This document shows, one piece after another, positions 9,901 through 22,800 of a DNA stretch of 64,000 nucleotides. The translations under genes and the position numbers were made by a program. This DNA comes from Strigamia acuminata. Taxonomy: Eukaryota; Arthropoda; Chilopoda; Geophilomorpha; Linotaeniidae. Where the stretch lies: assembly GCA_949358305.1 (NCBI GenBank), contig OX442319.1, forward strand, positions 4,464,001 through 4,528,000. The letters run 5' to 3'. Position 1 is the stretch's first letter; each line of letters begins with the position of its first letter. Below the pieces are notes generated by a model, which was not told the DNA's origin, searched no databases, and worked only from the letters and a program-made list of their open reading frames with translations.

Positions 9901-10677
9901 ACGGGCCGCCGACGGTCCCGTCACGATCCCGTAACGGCTCGCACGGGCCGTTAACGGGCCGCCGACGGTTCCGTAACTATCCCGTAACGGCCCGCACGGG
10001 CCGTTAACGGGCCGCCGACGGTCCCGTCACGACCCCGTAACGGCCCGTACGACCTCATGCGGGCCGTTAACGGGCCGTTAACGGGCCGTTAACGGCCCGT
10101 TAACGGCGTAAAACCAAAAACAGGATTCGAGATTAATGTCTATGAATGTTGTACGCGTTTTCATGTACGTGTTGTCGGTTGTTGATTTTTTCGATTTACA
10201 CCATCACGGCCCGTTAACGGCCCGTTAACGGCCCGTTAACGGCCCGTCAACGGCCCGCATGGGGTCGCACGGGCCGTTAACGGGCCGCCGACGGTCCCGT
10301 CACGATCCCGTAACGGCCCGCACGGGCCGTTAACGGGCCGCCGACGGTCCCGTCACGATTCCGTAACGGCTCGCACGGGCCGTTAACGGGCCGCCGACGG
10401 TCCCGTCACGATCCCGTAACGGCTCGCACGGGCCGTTAACGGGCCGCCGACGGTCCCGTCACGGTCCCGTAACGGCCTTCGTTCCCGGACTTCGGCTCGC
10501 CGACGGCCCGTGCGACCTCATGCGGGCCGCTAACGGGCCGTCAACGGGCCGTTAACGGCCCGTTTTCGACCCGCTACGGCCCGTCACGGCCTGTTGGCCG
10601 TGCGACCCGTGACTCGGAGTGTGGTTTTTGGGGACGAGGGCCGTCCTCCGGCCGCGCCGCGACGCGCCGCGGGTCGG
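6953..10677. repeat. Satellite unit U2 (3,725 bp)
   Basis: Segment E 6953-7281, 1,015-bp copies 7282-8296 and 8297-9311, segment D 9312-9613, inverted-repeat block 9614-10677. A private A at 9136 (GGGCACCCGG) contrasts with G at the partner position 31129 in U6. Confidence 0.9.
9614..10677. repeat. Inverted-repeat block of U2 (1,064 bp)
   Basis: It carries a 31-bp partial duplication of the 53-bp repeat (CGACGGTCCGCACGGGCC junction near 9830) and the CCATCACGG variant after the spacer. Both recur in U6 and U14. U9 shares only the CCATCACGG variant. Confidence 0.85.
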
Positions 10678-13600
10678 ACAAGAAACGACCCGGTCGGAAA
10701 CCGAACCTCAGTGTCCAATCGGGCAGAAATTGTGCGGAAGTTTAACCAAAAATGGCCAAAAGTCGGTGCAAGTTTTGCACGCAACAAACGTCCGATGTGA
10801 CAGTGCCCATGCGGGTTGGACGTGCATGTGGGCGCGTGTGGGCGCTCGATTTACCGGCCCGTTGGACGAGTTAAACCAAAATTTCCCAATATCTTGCATA
10901 AATTTAAAGAAGATTTGACAGATTTCCAGATTTTAAGCGATGTTTTACATAAGTCCGTCCCATTGCTGAAATTCCGTGAAAATTTGTCAAAAATTGACAA
11001 AAGTCTGTGCAAATTTTGTCAGAAATAGGAAACAAAAAATTTAAAATTCGTCCAACGCGCCAGTAAATCGAGCGCGCCCATGCGTGGACAGTGCGCCGGC
11101 GGGAGCCCCGGCCGTCCTCTCTCTCTCTCTCTCTCGGCCGCCAAGGCTCGCCCCTCCGCCCGTCGGCGGGAGCCCCGACCGTCCCCCCTCTCTCTTTCGG
11201 CCGCCAAAGGATCGCCCCTCCGCTCGTCACAGATTTTTGTCAATATTTGATGAATTTCAACAGATTTTCAGCAATATTTTACAGGACATTTCTGCTCTTT
11301 TGGATACATTTTCAAAGGTTTTATTGCTAAAATTCTGGGGAAATTTATCAAAAATTGACAAAAAATCGATGCAAGTTTTGTCAGAAATTGATAAAATCTT
11401 CTTAAACTCGTCCAACGCGCCGGCGAGTGCACATGCGGGGACAGTGGGCACGTCCAGCCCGCGTGCACACTGTCAGATCGGGCGGTTTCGGGCACAGTTT
11501 GATCCGGGCAAATATCTAGCAAAACTTGCACCGATTTTTTGTCAATTTTAGACAAATTTCAGCGATATTTTACGAGACATTTCTGCTCGATTGGACACAT
11601 TTCCAGGGGTTTTTTGTAAAACATTGATAAAATTCCGTGGAAATTTATCAAATATTGGCAAAATTCGGTGCTAATTTTGTCAAAAATTAGGAAAAAAAAA
11701 TTTTCAAAACTTGTCCAACGTGCCGGTAAATCGAGCGCCCACATGCCTAGATAGTGCACGCCCAACCCGCCAAGGCTCGCCCCTCCGCCCGTTGGCGGGA
11801 GCCCCGGCCGTCCCCTCTCTCTCTCTTTCTCTCTCTCTCTCGGGCGCCCGGAGCTCGCCCCTCCGCCCGTCACCGACTTTTGACACAATTTTTGATGAAA
11901 TTCAACGGAATTTTAGCAACGTTTTACAAAAAACCTGTGGAAATGTGTCCAACCGGGCAGAAATGTGTCGTAAAATGTTGCCGAAATTCTGTGAAAATTT
12001 GTCACAAATTGCCAAAAGTCGGTGCAAATTTTGTCAGAAATAGGAAACAAAAAATTTAAAATTCGTCCAACGCGCCAGTAAATCGAGCGCGCCCATGCGT
12101 GGACAGTGCGCCGGCGGGAGCCCCGGCCGTCCTCTCTCTCTCTCTCTCTCGGCCGCCAAGGCTCGCCCCTCCGCCCGTCGGCGGGAGCCCCGACCGTCCC
12201 CCCTCTCTCTTTCGGCCGCCAAAGGATCGCCCCTCCGCTCGTCACAGATTTTTGTCAATATTTGATGAATTTCAACAGATTTTCAGCAATATTTTACAGG
12301 ACATTTCTGCTCTTTTGGATACATTTTCAAAGGTTTTATTGCTAAAATTCTGGGGAAATTTATCAAATATTGACAAAAAATCGATGCAAGTTTTGTCAGA
12401 AATTGATAAAATCTTCTTAAACTCGTCCAACGCGCCGGCGAGTGCACATGCGGGGACAGTGGGCACGTCCAGCCCGCGTGCACACTGTCAGATCGGGCGG
12501 TTTCGGGCACAGTTTGATCCGGGCAAATATCTAGCAAAACTTGCACCGATTTTTTGTCAATTTTAGACAAATTTCAGCGATATTTTACGAGACATTTCTG
12601 CTCGATTGGACACATTTCCAGGGGTTTTTTGTAAAACATTGATAAAATTCCGTGGAAATTTATCAAATATTGGCAAAATTCGGTGCTAATTTTGTCAAAA
12701 ATTAGGAAAAAAAAATTTTCAAAACTTGTCCAACGTGCCGGTAAATCGAGCGCCCACATGCCTAGATAGTGCACGCCCAACCCGCCAAGGCTCGCCCCTC
12801 CGCCCGTTGGCGGGAGCCCCGGCCGTCCCCTCTCTCTCTCTTTCTCTCTCTCTCTCGGGCGCCCGGAGCTCGCCCCTCCGCCCGTCACCGACTTTTGACA
12901 CAATTTTTGATGAAATTCAACGGAATTTTAGCAACGTTTTACAAAAAACCTGTGGAAATGTGTCCAACCGGGCAGAAATGTGTCGTAAAATGTTGCCGAA
13001 ATTCTGTGAAAATTTGTCACAAATTGCCAAAAGTCGGTGCAAGTATTGCTAGATTTGGGCGCATCAAACTGTGCCGAGATCTGACAGTGTCCACGCGGTT
13101 TTGAAGCGCCCACTGTCGACGCACGTGGGCGCTCAATTTACCGGCGCGTTGGACGAGTTTTGAAAAAAGTTTTTTCCTAATTTCTGACAAAACTTGCACC
13201 GAATTTTGTCAATATGTGATAAATTTCCATGGATTTTAAGCAATGTTTTACAGAAGTCCGTCCCATCGGGCAGAAACGTCTCGTAAAATGTCGCTGAAAT
13301 TCCGTGAAAATCTGTCAAAAATTGACAAAAGTTGGTGACCGACCCGCGGCGCGTCACGGCGCGGTCGGAGGACGGCCCTCGTCCCCAAAAACCACACTCC
13401 GGGTCACGTGGTCTCGCACTCGACTTTTTCAGTTTTCCCGTTTTCGGCCCGTTACGGCCAAGGACCGTAACGGGTCGAAAACGGGCCGCAACGGGTCGAA
13501 AACGGCCGCAACGGGTCGAAAACGGCCGCAACGGGTCGAAAACGGCCCGCACGGGCCGTTAACGGGCCGCCGACGGTCCCGTCACAATCCCGTAACGGCT

Positions 13601-14285
13601 CGCACGGGCCGTTAACGGGCCGCCGACGGTCCCGTCACGATCCCGTAACGGCTCGCACGGGCCGTTAACGGGCCGCCGACGGTTCCGTAACTATCCCGTA
13701 ACGGCCCGCACGGGCCGTTAACGGGCCGCCGACGGTCCCGTCACGACCCCGTAACGGCCCGTACGACCTCATGCGGGCCGTTAACGGGCCGTTAACGGGC
13801 CGTTAACGGCCCGTTAACGGCGTAAAACCAAAAACAGGATTCGAGATTAATGTCTATGAATGTTGTACGCGTTTTCATGTACGTGTTGTCGGTTGTTGAT
13901 TTTTTCGATTTACACCGTCACGGCCCGTTAACGGCCCGTTAACGGCCCGTTAACGGCCCGTCAACGGCCCGCATGGGGTCGCACGGGCCGTTAACGGGCC
14001 GCCGACGGTCCCGTCACGATCCCGTAACGGCTCGCACGGGCCGTTAACGGGCCGCCGACGGTCCCGTCACGGTCCCGTAACGGCCTTCGTTCCCGGACTT
14101 CGGCTCGCCGACGGCCCGTGCGACCTCATGCGGGCCGCTAACGGGCTGTCAACGGGCCGTTAACGGCCCGTTTTCGACCCGCTACGGCCCGTCACGGCCT
14201 GTTGGCCGTGCGACCCGTGACTCGGAGTGTGGTTTTTGGGGACGAGGGCCGTCCTCCGGCCGCGCCGCGACGCGCCGCGGGTCGG
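10678..14285. repeat. Satellite unit U3 (3,608 bp)
   Basis: Segment E 10678-11006, 1,015-bp copies 11007-12021 and 12022-13036, segment D 13037-13338, inverted-repeat block 13339-14285. It is the shortest unit class, shared with U7. Confidence 0.9.
13339..14285. repeat. Inverted-repeat block of U3 (947 bp)
   Basis: Three 20-bp repeats, and only two 53-bp repeats on the right side. The GGGCTGTCAACGG variant near 14145 is shared with U7 and U8. Confidence 0.85.
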
Positions 14286-17200
14286 ACAAGAAACGACCCG
14301 GTCGGAAACCGAACCTCAGTGTCCAATCGGGCAGAAATTGTGCGGAAGTTTAACCAAAAATGGCCAAAAGTCGGTGCAAGTTTTGCACGCAACAAACGTC
14401 CGATGTGACAGTGCCCATGCGGGTTGGACGTGCATGTGGGCGCGTGTGGGCGCTCGATTTACCGGCCCGTTGGACGAGTTAAACCAAAATTTCCCAATAT
14501 CTTGCATAAATTTAAAGAAGATTTGACAGATTTCCAGATTTTAAGCGATGTTTTACATAAGTCCGTCCCATTGCTGAAATTCCGTGAAAATTTGTCAAAA
14601 ATTGACAAAAGTCTGTGCAAATTTTGTCAGAAATAGGAAACAAAAAATTTAAAATTCGTCCAACGCGCCAGTAAATCGAGCGCGCCCATGCGTGGACAGT
14701 GCGCCGGCGGGAGCCCCGGCCGTCCTCTCTCTCTCTCTCTCTCGGCCGCCAAGGCTCGCCCCTCCGCCCGTCGGCGGGAGCCCCGACCGTCCCCCCTCTC
14801 TCTTTCGGCCGCCAAAGGATCGCCCCTCCGCTCGTCACAGATTTTTGTCAATATTTGATGAACTTCAACAGATTTTCAGCAATATTTTACAGGACATTTC
14901 TGCTCTTTTGGATACATTTTCAAAGGTTTTATTGCTAAAATTCTGGGGAAATTTATCAAAAATTGACAAAAAATCGATGCAAGTTTTGTCAGAAATTGAT
15001 AAAATCTTCTTAAACTCGTCCAACGCGCCGGCGAGTGCACATGCGGGGACAGTGGGCACGTCCAGCCCGCGTGCACACTGTCAGATCGGGCGGTTTCGGG
15101 CACAGTTTGATCCGGGCAAATATCTAGCAAAACTTGCACCGATTTTTTGTCAATTTTAGACAAATTTCAGCGATATTTTACGAGACATTTCTGCTCGATT
15201 GGACACATTTCCAGGGGTTTTTTGTAAAACATTGATAAAATTCCGTGGAAATTTATCAAATATTGGCAAAATTCGGTGCTAATTTTGTCAAAAATTAGGA
15301 AAAAAAAATTTTCAAAACTTGTCCAACGTGCCGGTAAATCGAGCGCCCACATGCCTAGATAGTGCACGCCCAACCCGCCAAGGCTCGCCCCTCCGCCCGT
15401 TGGCGGGAGCCCCGGCCGTCCCCTCTCTCTCTCTTTCTCTCTCTCTCTCGGGCGCCCGGAGCTCGCCCCTCCGCCCGTCACCGACTTTTGACACAATTTT
15501 TGATGAAATTCAACGGAATTTTAGCAACGTTTTACAAAAAACCTGTGGAAATGTGTCCAACCGGGCAGAAATGTGTCGTAAAATGTTGCCGAAATTCTGT
15601 GAAAATTTGTCACAAATTGCCAAAAGTCGGTGCAAATTTTGTCAGAAATAGGAAACAAAAAATTTAAAATTCGTCCAACGCGCCAGTAAATCGAGCGCGC
15701 CCATGCGTGGACAGTGCGCCGGCGGGAGCCCCGGCCGTCCTCTCTCTCTCTCTCTCTCGGCCGCCAAGGCTCGCCCCTCCGCCCGTCGGCGGGAGCCCCG
15801 ACCGTCCCCCCTCTCTCTTTCGGCCGCCAAAGGATCGCCCCTCCGCTCGTCACAGATTTTTGTCAATATTTGATGAACTTCAACAGATTTTCAGCAATAT
15901 TTTACAGGACATTTCTGCTCTTTTGGATACATTTTCAAAGGTTTTATTGCTAAAATTCTGGGGAAATTTATCAAAAATTGACAAAAAATCGATGCAAGTT
16001 TTGTCAGAAATTGATAAAATCTTCTTAAACTCGTCCAACGCGCCGGCGAGTGCACATGCGGGGACAGTGGGCACGTCCAGCCCGCGTGCACACTGTCAGA
16101 TCGGGCGGTTTCGGGCACAGTTTGATCCGGGCAAATATCTAGCAAAACTTGCACCGATTTTTTGTCAATTTTAGACAAATTTCAGCGATATTTTACGAGA
16201 CATTTCTGCTCGATTGGACACATTTCCAGGGGTTTTTTGTAAAACATTGATAAAATTCCGTGGAAATTTATCAAATATTGGCAAAATTCGGTGCTAATTT
16301 TGTCAAAAATTAGGAAAAAAAAATTTTCAAAACTTGTCCAACGTGCCGGTAAATCGAGCGCCCACATGCCTAGATAGTGCACGCCCAACCCGCCAAGGCT
16401 CGCCCCTCCGCCCGTTGGCGGGAGCCCCGGCCGTCCCCTCTCTCTCTCTTTCTCTCTCTCTCTCGGGCGCCCGGAGCTCGCCCCTCCGCCCGTCACCGAC
16501 TTTTGACACAATTTTTGATGAAATTCAACGGAATTTTAGCAACGTTTTACAAAAAACCTGTGGAAATGTGTCCAACCGGGCAGAAATGTGTCGTAAAATG
16601 TTGCCGAAATTCTGTGAAAATTTGTCACAAATTGCCAAAAGTCGGTGCAAATTTTGTCAGAAATAGGAAACAAAAAATTTAAAATTCGTCCAACGCGCCA
16701 GTAAATCGAGCGCGCCCATGCGTGGACAGTGCGCCGGCGGGAGCCCCGGCCGTCCTCTCTCTCTCTCTCTCTCGGCCGCCAAGGCTCGCCCCTCCGCCCG
16801 TCGGCGGGAGCCCCGACCGTCCCCCCTCTCTCTTTCGGCCGCCAAAGGATCGCCCCTCCGCTCGTCACAGATTTTTGTCAATATTTGATGAATTTCAACA
16901 GATTTTCAGCAATATTTTACAGGACATTTCTGCTCTTTTGGATACATTTTCAAAGGTTTTATTGCTAAAATTCTGGGGAAATTTATCAAATATTGACAAA
17001 AAATCGATGCAAGTTTTGTCAGAAATTGATAAAATCTTCTTAAACTCGTCCAACGCGCCGGCGAGTGCACATGCGGGGACAGTGGGCACGTCCAGCCCGC
17101 GTGCACACTGTCAGATCGGGCGGTTTCGGGCACAGTTTGATCCGGGCAAATATCTAGCAAAACTTGCACCGATTTTTTGTCAATTTTAGACAAATTTCAG

Positions 17201-18994
17201 CGATATTTTACGAGACATTTCTGCTCGATTGGACACATTTCCAGGGGTTTTTTGTAAAACATTGATAAAATTCCGTGGAAATTTATCAAATATTGGCAAA
17301 ATTCGGTGCTAATTTTGTCAAAAATTAGGAAAAAAAAATTTTCAAAACTTGTCCAACGTGCCGGTAAATCGAGCGCCCACATGCCTAGATAGTGCACGCC
17401 CAACCCGCCAAGGCTCGCCCCTCCGCCCGTTGGCGGGAGCCCCGGCCGTCCCCTCTCTCTCTCTTTCTCTCTCTCTCTCGGGCGCCCGGAGCTCGCCCCT
17501 CCGCCCGTCACCGACTTTTGACACAATTTTTGATGAAATTCAACGGAATTTTAGCAACGTTTTACAAAAAACCTGTGGAAATGTGTCCAACCGGGCAGAA
17601 ATGTGTCGTAAAATGTTGCCGAAATTCTGTGAAAATTTGTCACAAATTGCCAAAAGTCGGTGCAAGTATTGCTAGATTTGGGCGCATCAAACTGTGCCGA
17701 GATCTGACAGTGTCCACGCGGTTTTGAAGCGCCCACTGTCGACGCACGTGGGCGCTCAATTTACCGGCGCGTTGGACGAGTTTTGAAAAAAGTTTTTTCC
17801 TAATTTCTGACAAAACTTGCACCGAATTTTGTCAATATGTGATAAATTTCCATGGATTTTAAGCAATGTTTTACAGAAGTCCGTCCCATCGGGCAGAAAC
17901 GTCTCGTAAAATGTCGCTGAAATTCCGTGAAAATCTGTCAAAAATTGACAAAAGTTGGTGACCGACCCGCGGCGCGTCACGGCGCGGTCGGAGGACGGCC
18001 CTCGTCCCCAAAAACCACACTCCGGGTCACGTGGTCTCGCACTCGACTTTTTCAGTTTTCCCGTTTTCGGCCCGTTACGGCCAAGGACCGTAACGGGTCG
18101 AAAACGGGCCGCAACGGGTCGAAAACGGCCGCAACGGGTCGAAAACGGCCCGCACGGGCCGTTAACGGGCCGCCGACGGTCCCGTCACAATCCCGTAACG
18201 GCTCGCACGGGCCGTTAACGGGCCGCCGACGGTCCCGTCACGATCCCGTAACGGCTCGCACGGGCCGTTAACGGGCCGCCGACGGTTCCGTAACTATCCC
18301 GTAACGGCCCGCACGGGCCGTTAACGGGCCGCCGACGGTCCCGTCACGACCCCGTAACGGCCCGTACGACCTCATGCGGGCCGTTAACGGGCCGTTAACG
18401 GGCCGTTAACGGCCCGTTAACGGCGTAAAACCAAAAACAGGATTCGAGATTAATGTCTATGAATGTTGTACGCGTTTTCATGTACGTGTTGTCGGTTGTT
18501 GATTTTTTCGATTTACACCGTCACGGCCCGTTAACGGCCCGTTAACGGCCCGTTAACGGCCCGTCAACGGCCCGCATGGGGTCGCACGGGCCGTTAACGG
18601 GCCGCCGACGGTCCCGTCACGATCCCGTAACGGCCCGCACGGGCCGTTAACGGGCCGCCGACGGTCCCGTCACGATTCCGTAACGGCTCGCACGGGCCGT
18701 TAACGGGCCGCCGACGGTCCCGTCACGATCCCGTAACGGCTCGCACGGGCCGTTAACGGGCCGCCGACGGTCCCGTCACGGTCCCGTAACGGCCTTCGTT
18801 CCCGGACTTCGGCTCGCCGACGGCCCGTGCGACCTCATGCGGGCCGCTAACGGGCCGTCAACGGGCCGTTAACGGCCCGTTTTCGACCCGCTACGGCCCG
18901 TCACGGCCTGTTGGCCGTGCGACCCGTGACTCGGAGTGTGGTTTTTGGGGACGAGGGCCGTCCTCCGGCCGCGCCGCGACGCGCCGCGGGTCGG
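14286..18994. repeat. Satellite unit U4 (4,709 bp, three 1,015-bp copies)
   Basis: Segment E 14286-14614, copies 14615-15629, 15630-16644 and 16645-17659, segment D 17660-17961, inverted-repeat block 17962-18994. The first two copies carry GATGAACTTCAAC where most copies have GATGAATTTCAAC. The third has the second-position variant AATATTGAC. This points to duplication of the first copy rather than the second. Confidence 0.9.
17962..18994. repeat. Inverted-repeat block of U4 (1,033 bp)
   Basis: Two 20-bp repeats and four plus four 53-bp repeats. The retrotransposon target duplication begins only 5 bp beyond its right end. Confidence 0.85.
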
Positions 18995-18998
18995 ACAA

Positions 18999-19003
18999 GA
19001 AAC
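18999..19003. repeat. Target-site duplication GAAAC (left)
   Basis: GAAAC precedes the TGTAGGACAC terminus of the element. The empty site ACAAGAAACGACCCGG is present in every other unit, for example at 6953-6968. Confidence 0.95.
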
Positions 19004-19862
19004 TGTAGGACACTCGCCAAAATATTCATAAACGCAGTGGAAATAATAAAATACCCGATATATGAATGTCCTATCCAATAAATCGTCAAACGTCGGGCGG
19101 CGCGTCGTTAGGCTTTCCGGCGATGCGTATGCTCGGCGTCGTTCGCGTTGTGGAAACGTTCGCTCCTCGGGACGTGTATTCAACGTGAAATACAACGAAA
19201 ATAAATATAAAGTTTTGTAAAATAAATGTACTCACATGTGATAATGTTATATTATCACATATTAACCAATGTGAAACCAATGTCTGGGTTTCACAATCCA
19301 AGCTGTGTTCAAATGTAGTTGAATCTTAAATGTAATGTCCAAAACTGTTAGTTTTCCATGCCTAGAAAATAGGTGAAGTTGGTCCAATCTGGGCCTATTT
19401 TCATGAATGTATAATGAGGTGTCTGGCAGAAGAAAAACACACGTACACGGTTGAAAACTAAAACAGAATGAATGACTTTTATTCTGGTGACGTCATTGAA
19501 TTTACACACAGTACAAATCTTATGACAAAACGAAAAAGATAATAAATAAAGATACAATCTCTCACCACGATGATGTCATTGCTTTGACATCATCACCACA
19601 GACTAACACGTTACGAGAACATTAACACATTTCGTGTGGCGCCCTCGTACCGCATACAAGCAACAACACTATAACATTTTACATCAAATAAGCCGAAATT
19701 CATCCAGTTTATACAATAAACGATCAACATATATCAAACCATTTACTGACACAAATATGCTTTCACAATTTCGACTTAAGACTCTAAATTCTCGTATTTA
19801 AACAATGTTATACAATTCAATTATCAGATTTTAACGTCTAACAATTATCTCTTTATGTAACA
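19004..19862 (-). repeat. 3' LTR (859 bp)
   Basis: In element orientation it begins TGTTACATAAAG and ends GAGTGTCCTACA. By direct reading it is identical to the 5' LTR copy. Its promoter region would face leftwards into satellite unit U4, so read-out transcription of the array is conceivable. Confidence 0.95.
19569..19594. repeat. 10-bp perfect hairpin in LTR
   Basis: GATGATGTCA and TGACATCATC flank a 6-base spacer. The copy in the 5' LTR is at 24951-24976. Each arm contains TGATGTCA, a near-match to the CRE/ATF half-palindrome. Confidence 0.7.
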
Positions 19863-19874
19863 ATCACCTCCTTA
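19863..19874 (-). promoter_or_regulatory. Polypurine tract
   Basis: In element orientation TAAGGAGGTGAT sits directly before the 3' LTR. This is the expected position and composition of the plus-strand DNA primer, with AAGGAGG as its purine core. Confidence 0.8.
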
Positions 19875-19897
19875 AATGTTACACGTTATATCTTGAT

Positions 19898-22800
19898 TCA
19901 AACATCCAACATATCTGCACACAAGTCTTTTAACCGGTCCTGAGGCAGCCACTTTGTGAACAAATCTGCTAAATTCCATTTTGTCGGAATTTTCTCAATT
20001 GAGAAATACTTTTTCTCGAACCAGTCTCTTAAGAAGCAATAGCGTATTCGGATATGTTTAGTTTTAGAATTTTCAAGATCATTTTCCACAAATTGTATCG
20101 ATGACAACGAATCCGAATACACTATTGGCATATTAATATAATCAAAAAGCACACAGCTTTCGAATATGCTGGATAGCCAATATCCTTCCTGGACGGCGTG
20201 AACTAGCGCCAAATATTCCGCCTCCATAGTACTGCACGCGACGGAACTTTGTTTCCGACAACCCCAACTAATGAGGGCATCGCCCATAAACAATGCAAAC
20301 CCCCCAAAACTCTTGCAGTGATGGAGGTCCGTCGCCCAGGAAGCATCGGTGTAAATGCGCAAATCTGTATTTATACACTTTGATAAATTAACACAATAAT
20401 TTTTAGTATTCACAACGTATTGAGCAATTTGCACAAGAGCCTTGACGTGTTTCTGAGTGTAGCTTGTGTTAAATTGGGACATGTATATTGTGGAATATAA
20501 AATGTCCGGCCTTGTCCTGGACGCGAGGAACATCAAACTCCCGACCAGCGAACGATATGGAAAGTCTGAGTTCGGATCAACTTCTTTAACATTGTGATTA
20601 AACGTTGACCCGGCTGCAATAGGAACTCTCACTTTCGTATTTTGAGTCAAGTTGAATTTCACAGCCAACTTATCTATGAAATGCTTCTGGTGGAGGCATA
20701 CCTTCCCATTCTCACGATAAAATTTCACACCTAGCAATTTTGTGATCCGACCCAAGTTCACAATGTTGAATTTTTGTTTAATGAGGTCAATTAGGGCGCT
20801 CTGGGTTTCCACATCTTTTGCAAACAAAATCATGTCGTCCACGTATATCAAGAGGACGGCATTGCGATCAAAAGTGTAAACGCAATTGCATCCAATCACT
20901 TTGGTGAAACCCAAATCCAGCAGACTGGTATTTAACTCCTCGAACCACATCCTGCCGGATTGGTGTAATCCGTACAATGATTTGTACAGGAGCCAAACAT
21001 TGTCCGTTCCCGGTGTTTTGAATCCTTGGGGGATCTCCATATGTATGGGACAATCTAATTTGCCGTAAAGGTACGCGCATTTGACGTCCAGATGGACGTC
21101 GACCCAGCCACGCAAGATCACCAATAAACAGAAAAACAGTCGGATTAATGTGAAATTTACGACCGGCGAGAACACTTCTGTGTAGTCCACACCTTGCGTT
21201 TGTCTAAACCCTTGTGCGACTACCCTGGCACGATATCTCACAATATTGCCATCTTCGTCTGGTTTCAACTTGTATACCCATTTGTGACCCAAGACCTTGG
21301 CCTTCGGTCGCGGCACCTCCTCGTACACTTCTCTTTCTTGTAATGTTTCAATCTCCTCTTCCATCGCCTCTCTCCATTCTTTAGATTGAGGCGAGGAAGC
21401 TGCCTCCTCGTATGTTTTGGGCTGCGTGACAGCACAATACACGCTGATGGGAGGTGTCGTTGCAGTGAGAACCGTCTCCATTGGTTCCTCGTCGGACGAT
21501 TGCTCGATTGTATTGATGGGCTCCTTCACTGGGGTGAAATCGAATTTTAATGGATTGAAAAATATCCTATTTCCCCGGCAATACGCTTCAACATCTTTCT
21601 TTGTTTTCAAAGGCCCTGTGCCATCTGGTGCGTAAAACAGCACATCAATTCTCCCAGCTGTAACACCTCCTTGCCTGGTCACTTGCTCCCTATCCCACCC
21701 ATCTGCATCTGTGGTTCGGGTGGCAATTCGAGGTTTCTTAACTTTTGCCCCCCCTTGGACTGGCTGTGTGGGAATAGGCGCTTGGGCCATTGGTCCCACT
21801 TGTGGTGGGACCTGCGCGAGGGGTGCTGGGACTTTACGCATAACGGGAGGCGAACCCGGTGGTGTAGTGGGTGGCATCGGATCATGGAATTCCTGTTGAT
21901 ACAACCCACTCTCATCCGAATCGTAACCATTTGTATCCAAATCTGGTTGTTGAACATTTATGTCCACAGCATTAAAGGACTTCCAGTCCCTGGACTCATC
22001 AATGACTAAATGTTTTGTTTCGACTACCTCATTTGTAATTGGATTCCAAACCCTATAACCCCTTGTAGTGAATGCATACCCCACCAGTATGCCCTTCCAT
22101 GCTCTTGAGTCGAGTTTGCTAGCTCTTTTGGGTTTGGGAATATGTACGAAACATAACGAGCCAATTGCACGTAAATGCTTCACTGCCATGCTTCTTTGTC
22201 TGAATTTAATGTAAGGAATTTGTCCCTTCGCAAATAAATGTGGATACCTGTTCTTTAAATAAATGTAGCTGACAGCCAATTCTGCCCACAAAATCCACGG
22301 CAAATTTGTATCCTCAATTATTGCGCGCACATTGTTTAATATTGAGCGGTTTAATCGCTCCGCAATGCCGTTCATTTGTGCTGAGTACGGGTTTGTTCTT
22401 TGGGCACCAATGCCCTTTTGTTGCAGAAAAGAATCAAATTCCTTGCTGCAAAACTCTCCACCCCGATCCGTTCTAATTTCATGAACTTTCCTATTTGAAC
22501 GGCGCTCAACGCGCGCCAAGAATGTTTTAAAAATCGGAAAGGCCTCATCTTTTGTTTTCATAGGATAAACCCACGAAAAACGCGTTGCATCATCAACAAT
22601 GCACAACAGATAACGTGCACCACCCAGTGATGTTGTGGGGTTGGGCCCCCACACGTCTATATGCAACAATTCAAGCGGTTCCCCACGCTCGCGATCATCT
22701 CTAACTTTGTAATTAGCACGGGTTGATTTTGCAATTCTGCATGAATCGCACGCAAAATTGTTTAGATTTCCTGTGAAATCTAATCCCGTGGTCTCCTCAC

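Larger units (their letters stand above)
3248..18994. repeat. Super-repeat block 1 (U1-U4, 15,747 bp)
   Basis: Unit lengths 3705-3725-3608-4709 and their marker indels recur in order in U5-U8. Corresponding landmarks are 21,993 bp apart from 3654 to at least 17955. Confidence 0.85.

Noticed and set aside
18869-19195. 108-codon frame crossing the satellite-LTR junction
   Set aside because: It is a chance fusion of LTR and satellite sequence and has no domain or independent support.
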